Part shown: one piece after another, positions 1 to 11,861 of the stretch | How positions within the stretch are numbered: the stretch's first letter is position 1 | How the letters are laid out: each line of letters begins with the position of its first letter | Source of the DNA: Rosellinia necatrix | Taxonomy: Eukaryota; Ascomycota; Sordariomycetes; Xylariales; Xylariaceae | Reading direction: 5' to 3' | Length of the DNA: 64,000 nt | NCBI GenBank assembly: GCA_021209875.1 | Contig: JAGYVD010000001.1 | Span: 1,240,001 to 1,304,000 of the forward strand | Notes under the pieces: generated by a model | What the model was told of the DNA's origin: nothing | The model's database searches: none | The model's input: only the letters and a program-made list of their open reading frames with translations | Position numbers and translations under genes: made by a program

Positions 1-1336
1 CGGTGTTCCGCCTTGTGCTATCGACCATAAGGAAAAGCGGCTCTGTCACTCATTTACCAGGCAAGCTGACCGCCGGCCGGCTTATCGTCTGTGCAGCGAC
101 TATTGCAGTAGATGTTTTGACGCATCGCTGTTTTGTCAAGTATGCTCGACCAATAGAGAGGCAAGCACTTAACATGCTAACTAGTATAGGACCTCATCAC
201 GAATTTCATAAGCTTGCTTGGCCTGTAACAGGCTGAACGTACCGCGAGCCTCCCTTAGGCTGCATAAAGCTGTCCAGCCAACCACCGCCATGATGCCGAA
301 TGGTGTACCCCCCCATCAGCGCTGTTAACAACACAGCTAAAAGGGGAAACATCCGGTTTAAGGTAAAGGCGTACTGTACTGGTAAGGGATGGCGCAGGCA
401 TCTATTTGGACATGCTAGTTACCCGGATCAGGACGCACAGCATCTTGAACTTGTTAGGCTATTGTTGCCGCCAGTTGTTGTTTGTCTCGCCTTGTAGTTA
501 TTTTCCCTTGTTGTTGTCAGGCTCTTTATTCCAGTCCCTTTTTAGCAAACTGGGGGAGGTATCGATCGATTGCATGCCGCCCTAGCCTAGTCCGTCTCCC
601 TCACCACAACTTTCTCGAAACGCCTGAAGTCCACAATCCCCATATTTCCGTATATCCCGCGCGTGTGCCTCGGAACACGCAGTGCTGCATAATACACTAC
701 ATATGTATCAACATCGCTAACTATGGGTCATCTACACTACAGTGGGTAGTGTACACTACTAGATCTTACCTAAGGCAGGGGAGCTAGTGCACAAAGGGCT
801 ACATATGTACTGTCTAACCTTCTCTGCAGGTATGTGTACATAATTTGAGGACTCGTTGAAACAAACAATTTCCAGCACGTCCGCCAATACCAATCCTCCG
901 GACTACACGAGACCCTGAAGCTCTAAAATAACTTGATCCCGAATTCCCTACACTAGAGGCGCCACACTAAAACCACCCATGCTGACCAGCCCTGGCTTAT
1001 CCGATCAAGGTCCGAGATTTGATGCGACAAGTGCCCAACACACTCAAAGTCATCGCGCGAAAACAATGCATGGGGAATATGTACTGTACTATACAGCTTG
1101 GTGCGAAACAATCACTATTTTGGTCCGTCACCATGGCGGAATCCGATGATGGTTACCTAGTTGTTTTGACGATCAAGGAGGACAACGCTGGGTCATCAGT
1201 GTCAAAACCTGCAATATTTAACTAGTTATGTATAACTAGTCATCCACTGATCGTATGTACCGGTATCCAACACCCAACACGCGTACCGTACCAGATGGTG
1301 TACGATATGACACGGTGGGTGTTACTATGAATATCC

Positions 1337-1378
1337 GTCTGTCTGTCTGTCCGTCCATCCATCCATCCATCCCTCCAC
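1337..1378 (+). repeat. CTGT/CATC tetranucleotide microsatellite
   Basis: A run of CTGT units passes into CCAT units and then CCTC. It is a simple-sequence repeat with no sign of coding function. Confidence 0.85.
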
Positions 1379-2705
1379 CCATCAATCTCAACCCCTCAAA
1401 TGCACTCCCTGCCCCTGGGTCTCGCTATGCTCAGCCTACTGTACACTAAACGCCACTAAATAACATATACATGTCCATACTTTATAGCTTTGTGTGTACT
1501 GTAAGTAACGATCAGCGAGGTCACCATAGCAGCCGCTCGGCCATATGAGTCGTTCCACCTCATCTAAACGCTAAGATCTAGGGTTTCGGTAGTTACTTGA
1601 CGAGCTATGTACATTTCCCAAGCTTTTACCGCCTAGGCTGCTACCTCTTTCTCCCTTTCCCTCGTATTCCTCGACAATGGCGACTACGTACTTGTGATTT
1701 CTCCCCCCCGTATTTATAATTGGACCGCTTATTCAAGTACTTACTTCCATTGTGTTGTTTTACAAATGTGTGCACAACTATACCTAGGTAGGTGGGTAAT
1801 ACGTAGCTTTGCGAAGATGCAGTAGGTTTCAATACAACCTCCCGAGTGACATACCACCGCTACCCAATCCAGCCTACTGGCATCGTGTAGGTACACTAAC
1901 TGAGGTACATGCACTAACAACCTAGGCATGTCCTAGTGTACTCGCGCGCCACTGAACCCGCCCCCTGTCTGCAGGGGGCAATCCTCTCATGCTCCCATGA
2001 GCATCAAGATTTGCCGGTCTACCGCACCACACCCACCAGACACATCGTTCCATCTTTCAACTTCAAATGCGTGTTAGTTAGTACCTATCCAACCATTCGG
2101 TGTTGCCAAATAGACGGTATCATCTTTTCATATTGGACATAGGAGCGGCGGCATGGCTCCGTTCGTTATCCTATCATCCTCACAAAATAGGTAACTAGTC
2201 TTTTTTTTTTTTCATGCTCTCTCTATTTTTTTTTTCATGCCCCCTTTCTGTTTTTATTAAATCCATAATGAAATCGGCGAATGACTGGCACTAGTTTGTG
2301 CAATTCCAGGTGGTGCTTCACCGTAGCCATCTCCCCACGAAATGCACATGATACAATCGTAGGTGACAGCCATACACTATTCTACTACGTACGTTTTTTT
2401 TTTTTTTGGTTTCTAGCGTCAGCCGTTCTGACTCGACCAGAGCCAAGAATGCTTGCTTCCCTCGGTCTTCCACATGTGGGGCTCCTCAACGGTTTCTCGT
2501 GCCATCGCGATCCAGAAGAGAAGGCAAGCCACTACTGAGTGCACTAGAGAGCAATTCTTGAACACTAGCTCCGGCGCACATGGCCATTTTTGTTCCAACG
2601 AGCATAACATGGTTTTTTCCACAGGTGATCTTAGACATACATCGGTACTAATTACATAGCATAACACGCGAAGAACTACGTTTGTCTCCCATGAACCAAG
2701 GAGCA

Positions 2706-2788
2706 TGTACACACATACATACGTACATAACATACATACATACGCACATACGCACATACGCAATACATACATACATACATACATACTA
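2706..2788 (+). repeat. ACAT-type microsatellite
   Basis: About 80 bases of imperfect ACAT/ACGC tetranucleotide units. They create artificial His/Tyr/Thr-rich open frames on both strands, which I do not treat as genes. Confidence 0.9.
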
Positions 2789-3250
2789 TACAGTCTGTAC
2801 AGTCCGTACTACTTCGCCACGGACCACAGATGGGGTGCCATCCAACATGGGCATATCGCAGAATGTAATCGGGCCTGGTGCTATGACTTGCTACACGTGT
2901 AAAAAGGATTGCCCATCGAGACGCTTCGGGCAACGTACCGAGCAATTGGCAAACGTCATCTTATGTGCTACGGCTGGGTTGATTCCAGCGTATCATATAC
3001 CATGTCCCGCGGTCGCGGCAAGACATGTCTTTCCCTATCCGACAGGCCTTTTCTGTGAGCAAACACATAGCAAGTACATCCACAGATACACGCTCATGAC
3101 GGTCTAGCGGTGAGAGAAGTAGGCAGCTGCAGACGGATTACATACTACGTAGATGCATTCTGCTGAACATGGGAGACATGGGAAACTGGGTCGCCCCCCT
3201 TCCCCTCACACCAGCCTCCGCATCCCTCCTTCTCTTTCTCCTCCTCTCCC

Positions 3251-3302
3251 TACCCTGCCCTGCCCTGCCCTGCCCTGCCCTGTCCTGTCCTGCCCTGCCC
3301 TA
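3251..3302 (+). repeat. CCTGC pentanucleotide repeat
   Basis: About ten copies of a CCTGC/CCTGT pentanucleotide in tandem, within a pyrimidine-rich strand. Confidence 0.9.
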
Positions 3303-6300
3303 CCGCTGTTGCCCGCACCCATAGCCATCCTCTCCTAGCCCTACCCTCGCCGCAGGAAGCCACTGAAATAAATAGGTCCATAGGAGGGGTCATTATGAAT
3401 CGCAGTGGTCCCCCCCCCCGTCTCCCCTTTAGCGCTCGGCCGGACTAGGCGGATACTACGCTACCTAGTGTAGTGCAGTCTCTTGAGCACTATAAACGCC
3501 TGACGTCCCCTCTTCATCCCATCATCCAAGCGCCAGCCCGCATCAACGGTCCACCGCGGAGCTTCAAGGGGTATGTGATGTATTCATCAAGGGGGGGAAA
3601 CTCACATATCCCACGGTTCTCATTGGGGAAGGAGGGCCAACGTCTTTCTCTGTCTGTTCTGTCTGCCTCTCTGTATGTCTGCGGCGTTGTCCTCTCTCCC
3701 CCCCGCGTGGCCGCAAGGTTCACACAAGCGAGAGGGCTTGTTCCGTCCCGAGTAATCATCGGCCCATGATTCACTGCGCTGGGCTGGGCTCTGGGCTCTG
3801 GGCCTGGCCTACGCTGCACCGCACACCCTGTATACCGTCACGGCTATAATCCTATACATACAATAGTATACCTGGTATACATAGGTCGGTTTTAGTGTAA
3901 GTCGACGCCTGCGCGCCCTATCGCAATTCCGCTTGCTTTGCCCGCTTGCTTTGCTACACTACATATTCTACGCTACATTCTACGCTACACGTTGATCTAC
4001 CCATGCATGCGGGCTGTCTCGTCGGCATAGCCTGCCTAGCTTACCTGTCCGCCATCCCGCTCATCGCCCGCAGGCGATGGATAGGGTGCAATCAGGGTTG
4101 CCTTCGGATGAATAATTCGTCCTCCGGTCGTGTTCGGGAATGCCCACCCCGGTTCGTCGAGAAGGTTCAAGAAAGGGAATTCACATTATTCGCGCATATC
4201 AATCGCTGTTTGATCTTTTTCCAAGATGTGGTAGTTAAGACGACGAGATTATATTGACCATGATATATTTTTCATTATAGTCCTGCCTATGACCTCTGCA
4301 TCATCTTGTTATCACTGGCCCTGTTTCAATAAACCCTCGGATAGGTCCGGCCCTATGCGATGATACTTGATAGTACTCCGAGTTGCAAGGCAAGCCTCTG
4401 AATCGCCAACGATCACTGCCTATATCGGTTTCACTATGAAGCATCAGGCAGTTCTAGACTATCAGACATTTTGCACAAAAAGGCAGTCTCATTCAAAGTG
4501 TAAGAGCTTGCAGTAGCGTCGATTAGTATTACTACCCTCAATATTCGGTTATCCTTCGGCAAACAGGGCGGTTCCTGTTTAGTCTTTCCCTCTATGCGAT
4601 ACGTTGGCGATTTACGCCGCCCATGAGGGAACGTAATATGCGAAACGATGCCACCCGAGGTTTGATGTTTCGACGATGCTGACTGACTGACTGACCAACT
4701 GACTGACTGACCACCCACATCGCCTCCGTCGCCGCCGCTGGCGCGTACCAGTAAGCCCACGTACTCGCGAGCTGGTGCGTGCGACTAGTAAGTCAGAGAT
4801 GCTCCGCTTGTTTTGCCAAATGAATCAAGTTACAGATAGTATCATGACGAAAGCATTGCACAACTGGTGCCGGCCTGATGTACCGTCCTACCAGTACAAA
4901 AACAATGACCCTTCGACCAATCCCAAGCCTCGGAATTGGCATTCCGAATATCCCACTCTAACTACATAGTACAGTATCCTCTCACCTTGGCAGATACGAA
5001 CGCATATTACATAAGAGAGGGGGAGACACAGCACTTACTGTGTGTGGCACATTTTTAGGGGACCTTTTGTTACGGGTTACGGCCTGGCGTCAAATAGTCA
5101 ACTTTCCATGAATGAACGGAACAACGCCACTGACGCGATCCGATGCTCCTTCGCCCCCGAACTATGTCGCCGCTTACGGCAATACTCACGGGGTATTGTA
5201 GGCAACGTCTTGTATCTTTTTTCTGCTCTCCATCATCATATCCCCGAGGTAGGTGCACCAAGTATTATCCGTGTGGCAAGATTATGTCATTCGTCATATA
5301 GAAAGTAGACGCCTAGAAGGGGGAGAGGGGAAGGGGGTCGTTCGTGTTCTGTTGCCTACCCAGGTTATTTCGCAGCAGGCTGATGCGGCCGACGCCCTGA
5401 TAGGTTCGTACGCCAAGGAGTAGAGAATACAATAACAAAAAAAAAAAAAAAAGAATATCACATGTCCGTTCATCGGGTATGCCTAACTGACGAGTCGAAT
5501 CCGGAAAGGGACAGACAGGTATTTGGCATTCCCGGTCATCTCACTCGACGCCACCCGACCTCTTTTCCTCTGTAGAGCAGGCAGCTCTAGTGTAAAAGTC
5601 ATGCGGCTGTCCAGAATCAGAACCCCCGTTACCTGTCCCAGGAAAGAGCTTTGCTGTGCCCCCTCCCCCGTGCCAGTCGGCGCCTGTGCCTCTGGCGGCC
5701 CCAGGAGAGGGGGGGGGAGTGGGAAGAGTCTTGTCCTGCTCCTTTGCCTGCGACGCCATTTCCACCTACCCACGAACAGGATGAAGTGGTGATGCAATGA
5801 TACCCAAGCAAACTGGGGCTGGGCCGTAAAGCCGTTCGCGCTTCTACCGCAGGTACAGTAGCGTAGACTTGACAGCTCTCTCTCACTCTCTTATTTTTTT
5901 TTTCCTTTTTTTTTTTTCTTCCAGTTAGCTTTCTTTATTTTAGAGCAAGAACCACATCCGATCGGTTTTCTACGGAGCTTGGCATTTCGCCAAAGGGAAA
6001 AAAAAAAAAAACCCACTCCCTTCCCCCCCAAACCCAAATCCGCCCCGGCGGGCACTCTGGGAACCAATATGGGCCGTAGGAGTAACGTTTCCGACCCAAC
6101 TTCCCCTTTGCAGGTCAAACCCGGGCTTTGGGCTCTGCGGGGTTCGGATTGAGGGGTGGTTTTATGCGTGGACTCTCTGGTTCCGCTCTCGTGTTGCCTT
6201 GTTTTTTTTTTTTCTTTTAGCGTTCATACGTACACCTCACTCGACATAACCGAACAACGGGGCAGGAACGCCTCCTCGGCAATAGAAAATCGATAGATGG

Positions 6301-6399
6301 CCCGACGGCCGAATCCAGTCGTGCAGCGTCTCCGTTTTCGTAGGCATTTGCTATAGAGGAGGGGGGGAAGGGGGCTCTTTTATTCCGGGACTGCCTGCG

Positions 6400-6433
<34 letters not shown>

Positions 6434-7084
6434 ACTATGGAACGCTTCTGGCCGGTCTATATTGAGGCGGGGCATTGGGCCTCATTCATGCAACTGTTTG
6501 AAACACGGGTTGAAGATGCCTTTAGTTGAAGCAATGGCGTGATGAGGACCAGCGGACCGAGAGGGCAACGGTTGTAAAATGTCTCCGTACTTCGGTTCTA
6601 TTTGCCCTGCTAAACCCCCCCTACCAGCCTTACCGTGGATATATACGGAGCAACGGCGGCCGCCCAAGGGTGGTTGCTCGATAAGACTTACAAGCTTATC
6701 TGGGAATACGCCTATTGGACGTGGCAAATAAATAGAATTTTATAATTCCTCTTAGGTAAAGAACGAAGGGTTGGCGAGATACTACCAGTCTCTGAGAACG
6801 TGCGGGTAGACGATTTACTACAGATCAAAACCCCCCCCTTCAACCTACCGGATTCCGTGCCACATCGAAGGGGGATGATATCCCGAACGGAGCCCGGAGA
6901 AAAGCCGCGACGAGTTAGGTCAAGGAAAAGGTATACATACATACATACACGTACGTATCCAGAGGCAAAATTGGCCATATGGGGGGTCTCTTGAAGGGTC
7001 GACCAATCCGATTCATCAAGGTGCACAGTTGCGATTATACGTTTGCACGTACCCCGTCTGACATGCTTAACCGTGGTTGGAGGT

Positions 7085-7085
7085 A

Positions 7086-7130
<45 letters not shown>
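7085..7130 (+). repeat. CT dinucleotide microsatellite
   Basis: About 45 bases of CT repeat with one interruption. It generates Leu-Ser and Arg-Glu runs in overlapping frames. Confidence 0.9.
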
Positions 7131-7135
<5 letters not shown>

Positions 7136-7323
7136 CCTCTCCTTCCGAAGTCGCAGGGATCGAGACAACCCGGCCGCCGTAACAGCCGGATGATCGCGTC
7201 ACGCGGCAGAGCGCCCGGGGACGGGGACCAGGGATTCACCACATGATACCCGGACGCGCGGTGGGGGTCACGGGGGAAAGGGAGAGGGGGGGCCCGATGA
7301 GTTGATCATCATCCCCCCCCCCA

Positions 7324-7381
7324 ATCGCCGTCGCCGTCGCCGTCGTCGTCACCGTCACCGTCACCGTCACCGTCACCGTCA
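7324..7381 (+). repeat. CGTCGC/CGTCAC hexanucleotide repeat
   Basis: Tandem hexamers shift from CGTCGC to CGTCAC along the array. Open frames across it (Arg/His runs on one strand, Asp/Gly runs on the other) are low-complexity artefacts. Confidence 0.9.
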
Positions 7382-8873
7382 AACCCGTGCCTTTCATTCC
7401 GGCCCCGAGGGACTGGGCACACGAACCTGCCTACCTTCTCACCGGGCGCGGGCGGATGGCCACATGCTGGGGAGGGGAGGGGAGGGGGGGCTTGGGCTTG
7501 GGCTTGATCCACGCATTACCGGGCAAACGTATTGTGGTAGCTGTTACCGTCCCTACGTTTCGCGGCGGACAACTAGCCAGCGGGGCGGGGGATTAAGACA
7601 TATATATGGTCTACGAAATTATTCAATGCTAAAGACTAGTTGATTAAACTATGTGTGTGAGAGAGTTGCCAGGCACGAGGGTTTTTCTTAGCCGACGGAA
7701 GCATTTCATTTAATAAGTAACCCGGCGGCCGATCCGAGGCTCGTGTCACGCACTTATACCACATCTCAAAAGAAAAAAAAAGTTAAAGCGTTGAAGATAG
7801 ACAGATTGTAAGTAGGCGAAGCAAACCCTTAACATGGTGTGTTAACAGTCTAGGCCTTGGTAATACTCGATCATTGTCGGATTCAACCGTCATCGTGGAT
7901 GTTATTATACATACTAAGACCCGCTTGTACTCTCTCAATGTAAACAACATGTGCACTTTGATGTTTTAAGCATATTTACTCAATCCCTGCGAAATAGGCT
8001 GGACAACGATAAACAAGCGGCATAACGACTTAAACCCACACTGAAGTCGAGTCGAGCGAGGTTTGATATCCATAGTCAAAAACAAAACGTATTTTATATT
8101 TGAGCATGCCCAACAAGGGACCGCGAGAATAAAGTGGTATGTTCACCTCGAGTCACGCGAAGCAGTCGCAATTGAGAGTGTTTGTTGCATCCTATCCTGG
8201 CATACGCAGATTTAGCCCTCCCTTTCCCCCTAGTATTCTATGGACACAATCGTCATGAAACGCGGGGGAGAATGGCGGTTGCATATCTCGTAGCCCACAC
8301 AGCATCACATCTCTCGAGGATAACTATGTAACTAGATCCCCAGTGCCTGAGCTACCGTATAGTAATAGAGTTAGCTCCCTCTTAAGCCGCTTGGTCTATA
8401 ACCCGAGAACCCTAATTTTGCACAAGGCCCCTGGGAATGCCGAGTAAATCCACAGGAGATGAGTGGATGCAGGAATATCGCCTAGCTCGAACCCCATGGG
8501 CATTCCAAACTCCCTACCTGAATCAGGTAGATGCTATCCCTCATTACTCGTACAGAGTCCTGTAATTACCGCGGAACGCCATATTTCTAAGTGCAAGCAA
8601 TGCCGCCTTTTTGCCTTGGGTGTATAGCCTAACAATTCCGAATGGCAAACCGAAACATTAACGTATGCCACTAGCGGCAAATATGGGGTTGTCGCCAGGG
8701 GCATAGAGCGTTTCGGTTGGTTAATGCCGTGTCTCGCTCGCCTCTCTTCGTAGAATACCTAATGACGTGATAGCATATGCTGGCGTTTTATCGAACTGGC
8801 TGAAGGGTTCAATGCGGGAGCCAAACAAAAAGAGCCGATCGTCCTGTTGCTCCATTATGTAGAACATGAGTCA

Positions 8874-10559
8874 TTATAGTTGTATTTTGCTGTACGGGAC
8901 AATAGCAGCATCGATAATAGGATTTCGTCGATGGGTCATTGTCTGTTCGGAACCCCATGTTGCTTTCCATGCCTTTTCTTTTTCTAAGGCCTTGTCAAAA
9001 GCTTCTCGACACTCGGGTGGCAACTCGTCCAATATGTCACTCGACACAGCTTCGAGGCCTTGGAATTCGGCGAGGAAAGCAGGAACCTCTCGTCTCTCGT
9101 AAACTGCGGGGGATATACCAGTAGGTGGCGTTTCCATGTAGGTATCAATAACGGTGAAGTTCCGGGCAATTCTGGGGTCCAAGGGTGGAAAGCGGGGGTT
9201 AGTATTGGGATCTGCTGGACTGGATGCATCAATTACTTGTTCAATCCGAGCATGGGTAGGCTGCATGATGGCTGGATATTGCATGATATTGGTATGAACG
9301 TCATAGACCCCAGCCCTATTCTGGCGACGAATAGCGGCGATACCGGCGTTGAAACGGCTATGTCAAGGTTAACTCCATACCCATACGGAACATAAAAGAC
9401 GAATATAATGACCATACCTTGCTTCGCGCGCATGCTCGAGCTGCCAGTTCACGTCAGTGATGTTCACACGCCTCTTTTTGATATCGACCTTGCCGCTCTG
9501 TGCTGGCTGGGATGGTGCTCCGGAATGGTAAACGGCACTGGCGCCATGCCAGGCCACATATTGGTTCTTGTTATACTCCTCGCCTTCGACAAATCTATCG
9601 TTGGGGTCGGCAATCTCGCCTTCGATGACCCCATCGCCTCTGGCCTTCATGACTTCGTAATCATCAAATACCTTCTTACCCCCAACAACGATGAGGGCAC
9701 CAAACTCTCTGAAGACCGAACGAGCTGTTACGACACCTATGGCGCGGCCCTTGTACGAATGCGGGATAATGTTGCGATCAATCATATCCCGCTTCTCTTC
9801 GTCCTCTACGATGATTTTGTATAACCGTTTATGTTTGGTGAAGAAGAGGTATGAGTCTCTAAATCCAACACAACGAGCCGGTTCTGTGGACAGCATGTAA
9901 AGCCTTTCGCCGCGACCAGCAATGGTGAAGGTTCGGCAGCGGTACTCACGCCCACCCTGCAGATGGCCCAGCTTGTCGACCTTGTTCTCGCCCTCGGGGT
10001 CCTCTGGCAAAGCGAGCTCGTCGTCGATAATATCCATAACATTACCCTCTTTGTCGATGGCTTGCTGCGTAGGCTGATACGAGGCACCTTTGCGACCGCC
10101 GCGTCCTCTCCAACCACCACGACCGCGACGCTTAGGAGGATCGTTCGGGTCGCGGGGAGGGTGTTCGATAGGGAGACTGTCCCAGTCCGGTGGCCGATTC
10201 TTTGGTGGGCGGCCCAGGCGACGCCTTCGGACAACTTGCTGTGGTGGGGGCGATGGTGACTTAGCCGAGTGGGCATCAAAGTCTTGGTTATCCTCCTGCT
10301 CTACGCTGGAATCTTCATTCTCTTGCTCCAATTCTTCCTCTTGCTCGGGCCTGGCAAGACTAGACGAGGGCTCGGCTTCAGAGGCGTCGGCGTCGGGCAT
10401 GGCCTCGTCCTCGATCTCGTCAAAGGTTTTAGGGGTGCTCTCTGGTTCAAAAGGCTCTGGTCAATACTCCATGCGCAGCTGCAGCGCTCAGTGATAGTAG
10501 GTCTTACCCATTTTGGCAGCGGCGCGCCTGGCGGCTGCACGACCGGGACGGCGAGCCAT
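8874..10559 (-). CDS. rsc7: Rsc7/Swp82-family chromatin-remodelling complex subunit
   Basis: Predicted 524-aa subunit of a SWI/SNF- or RSC-type nucleosome remodeller (CRC_subunit family, nuclear). Three exons fit: 10,559-10,508, 10,456-9,418 and 9,357-8,874, with introns of 51 and 60 nt and consistent phase. The first exon encodes 17 basic residues starting MARRPGRAAARR. An acidic Glu/Asp stretch, an AT-hook-like RRRRLGRPPKNRPP and an RGRGGWRGRGG run follow. The core contains GREYRCRTFTIAGRGERLYM and the FRDSYLFFTKHKRLYKI block, typical of the family in yeasts and moulds, followed by a tail around VYDVHTNIMQYPAIMQPTH. I chose the ATG at 10,559 because it gives the usual basic N-terminus and splices in phase. 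Rsc7 and Swp82 are paralogues in yeast; moulds generally have one protein, so the symbol follows Rsc7. Confidence 0.9.
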
Positions 10560-11558
10560 ATTGTGTTTTCCTGGAAGATCAATGGTCGAGCTGGATCAGA
10601 TTGGGCCGGGAAGGAGAAGGGTGATACGATCGGACGGCACAGGGGTCGCGCAAGCTACGTGCGCAGCGATTCGTCGATTATGAGGATGAGGATGGAATCC
10701 GGGCCTGGGTATTATGTATATGTGAAACGCGATGCGCGGCACACCGGATCAGGTCACACAGTCCTGGGCGAATGTATAAAACGGGTAGAAGTGATCTGGT
10801 ACGTGTAGAGAGAGAGAGAGAGAGAGAGTGTGTGTGTGTGTGAATGAGGGAGCTGAGGTAAGGTGTTGATGTTAGCGATGCTCGCAGGTATTCGTCAAGG
10901 CTGCCAAGGCAATTATCGAGCTACCAATAAACGCATTATCGTATCGCCTGCGCTTGTAATTGTCCGCAGCTCGGTTTGCGACTCGGCGCGACGGAGTTGG
11001 ACGGCCGGGCGAGCGTTGGCGCAATGGAGGAGCTCAAACGTTATCGCCTTTGATGATGGAGCTGGAGACGCCAAGTTCTCAAAGTCTGGGAACTGTGATT
11101 GGAATGAGGATGGAAAGGCGCGTGAGAGGGAGGGAACATGCATATTTCCTGTATGGGTTTAACCTACCGACCCGCTTAAACCAATACATACTAGCACCAG
11201 GGTAAGCACATATGCAGGTATCAAAGTAGTGTATGTGCCTCTAGAGCTGTGTGGGTCTACTAACAACTATGGGGGATCCAACAGGGATCACGTGGAGCCT
11301 CATTGTGTGTGCAGGCATTCACTGGGGATACTGACGAAGGCATGTAGGCATGTAGGTACGTGCAACTTCCACCAGACAATAGATAGTTATTCCTTCCTCA
11401 TGCACAACATACCTCAGATTTCCTATAAGGGACATGTAAAAATACGTTACATAGCATACCAACCCCGCCCAAATGACCACTCGACGACGCCCACAATTTA
11501 CCCACCTACCTAAGGTTACCTACCCAGGTAGGTAGCTTAGATCCCCTGGAATTTACAG
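10560..11558. other. Intergenic, upstream of the Rsc7-family gene
   Basis: No supported gene. It should hold the promoter of the minus-strand Rsc7-like gene. A GA/GT microsatellite lies at 10,806-10,842 and TACCTAAGGT / CCAGGTAGGTAG motifs lie at 11,505-11,536. Confidence 0.6.
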
Positions 11559-11858
11559 TTAGCCCTTCACAACCACACTGGTAACAGCATCCCTCCTGAC
11601 CACGCTGAACCCATTACAAGCGTCGCCGTGGATGCAAGTGCAAACATCAACACCACAATGCAGGTTGTCGGCAATCTGCAGGGTCCCATCATCCTGACAG
11701 CAATTCCCCCTCCCGCCGCAATACGACGTCATGGATGGGTGGGCGCATTGGAGCCGGAAAAGCACGCTATTGGAGCAGCTGTACGGCGGCACTGCCGAGG
11801 GCGTGGCCTGGGGATGGCCGTATACGATAGTGCCGACGAGTACGAGAAGCGTAGGGAC
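11559..11858 (-). CDS. Possible small Cys-rich secreted protein, 5' end unresolved
   Basis: The open stretch reads TLLVLVGTIVYGHPQA, which looks like a signal-peptide core. It is followed by a compact region with nine cysteines (including CGGRGNCC and CGVDVCTC) and a stop at 11,559. The frame is closed just upstream by TAG at 11,861-11,859, and that AG could be a splice acceptor, so the start codon would lie in an upstream exon I could not place. If transcription instead begins after the TATATAA at about 11,870, the first ATG gives a shorter protein without a signal. It may be a small effector-like protein or a decayed one. I recognise no family. Confidence 0.28.
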   Translation of the reverse strand, partial: VPTLLVLVGTIVYGHPQATPSAVPPYSCSNSVLFRLQCAHPSMTSYCGGRGNCCQDDGTLQIADNLHCGVDVCTCIHGDACNGFSVVRRDAVTSVVVKG

Positions 11859-11861
11859 CTA

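Larger units (their letters stand above)
1..8873. other. Gene-empty 8.9 kb with many simple repeats
   Basis: I find no open frame here with a recognisable domain, convincing splice signals or a signal peptide. The longer open frames coincide with low-complexity DNA such as the ACAT and CT tracts. The stretch holds homopolymer runs (for example the T-run/A-run junction near 6,402-6,434), several microsatellites listed separately, and TACCTAGGT-like motifs near 1,790-1,925. It may be a long regulatory region or decayed repeat DNA. A gene lacking introns and conserved domains could have been missed. Confidence 0.6.

Noticed and set aside
2419..3107. His/Tyr/Thr-rich and Cys/Val/Tyr-rich open frames on both strands
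   Set aside because: They are the translation of the ACAT microsatellite and have no features outside it.
6712..7246. Arg-Glu and Leu-Ser repeat proteins
   Set aside because: Product of the CT repeat in several frames; no start context, domain or splice support.
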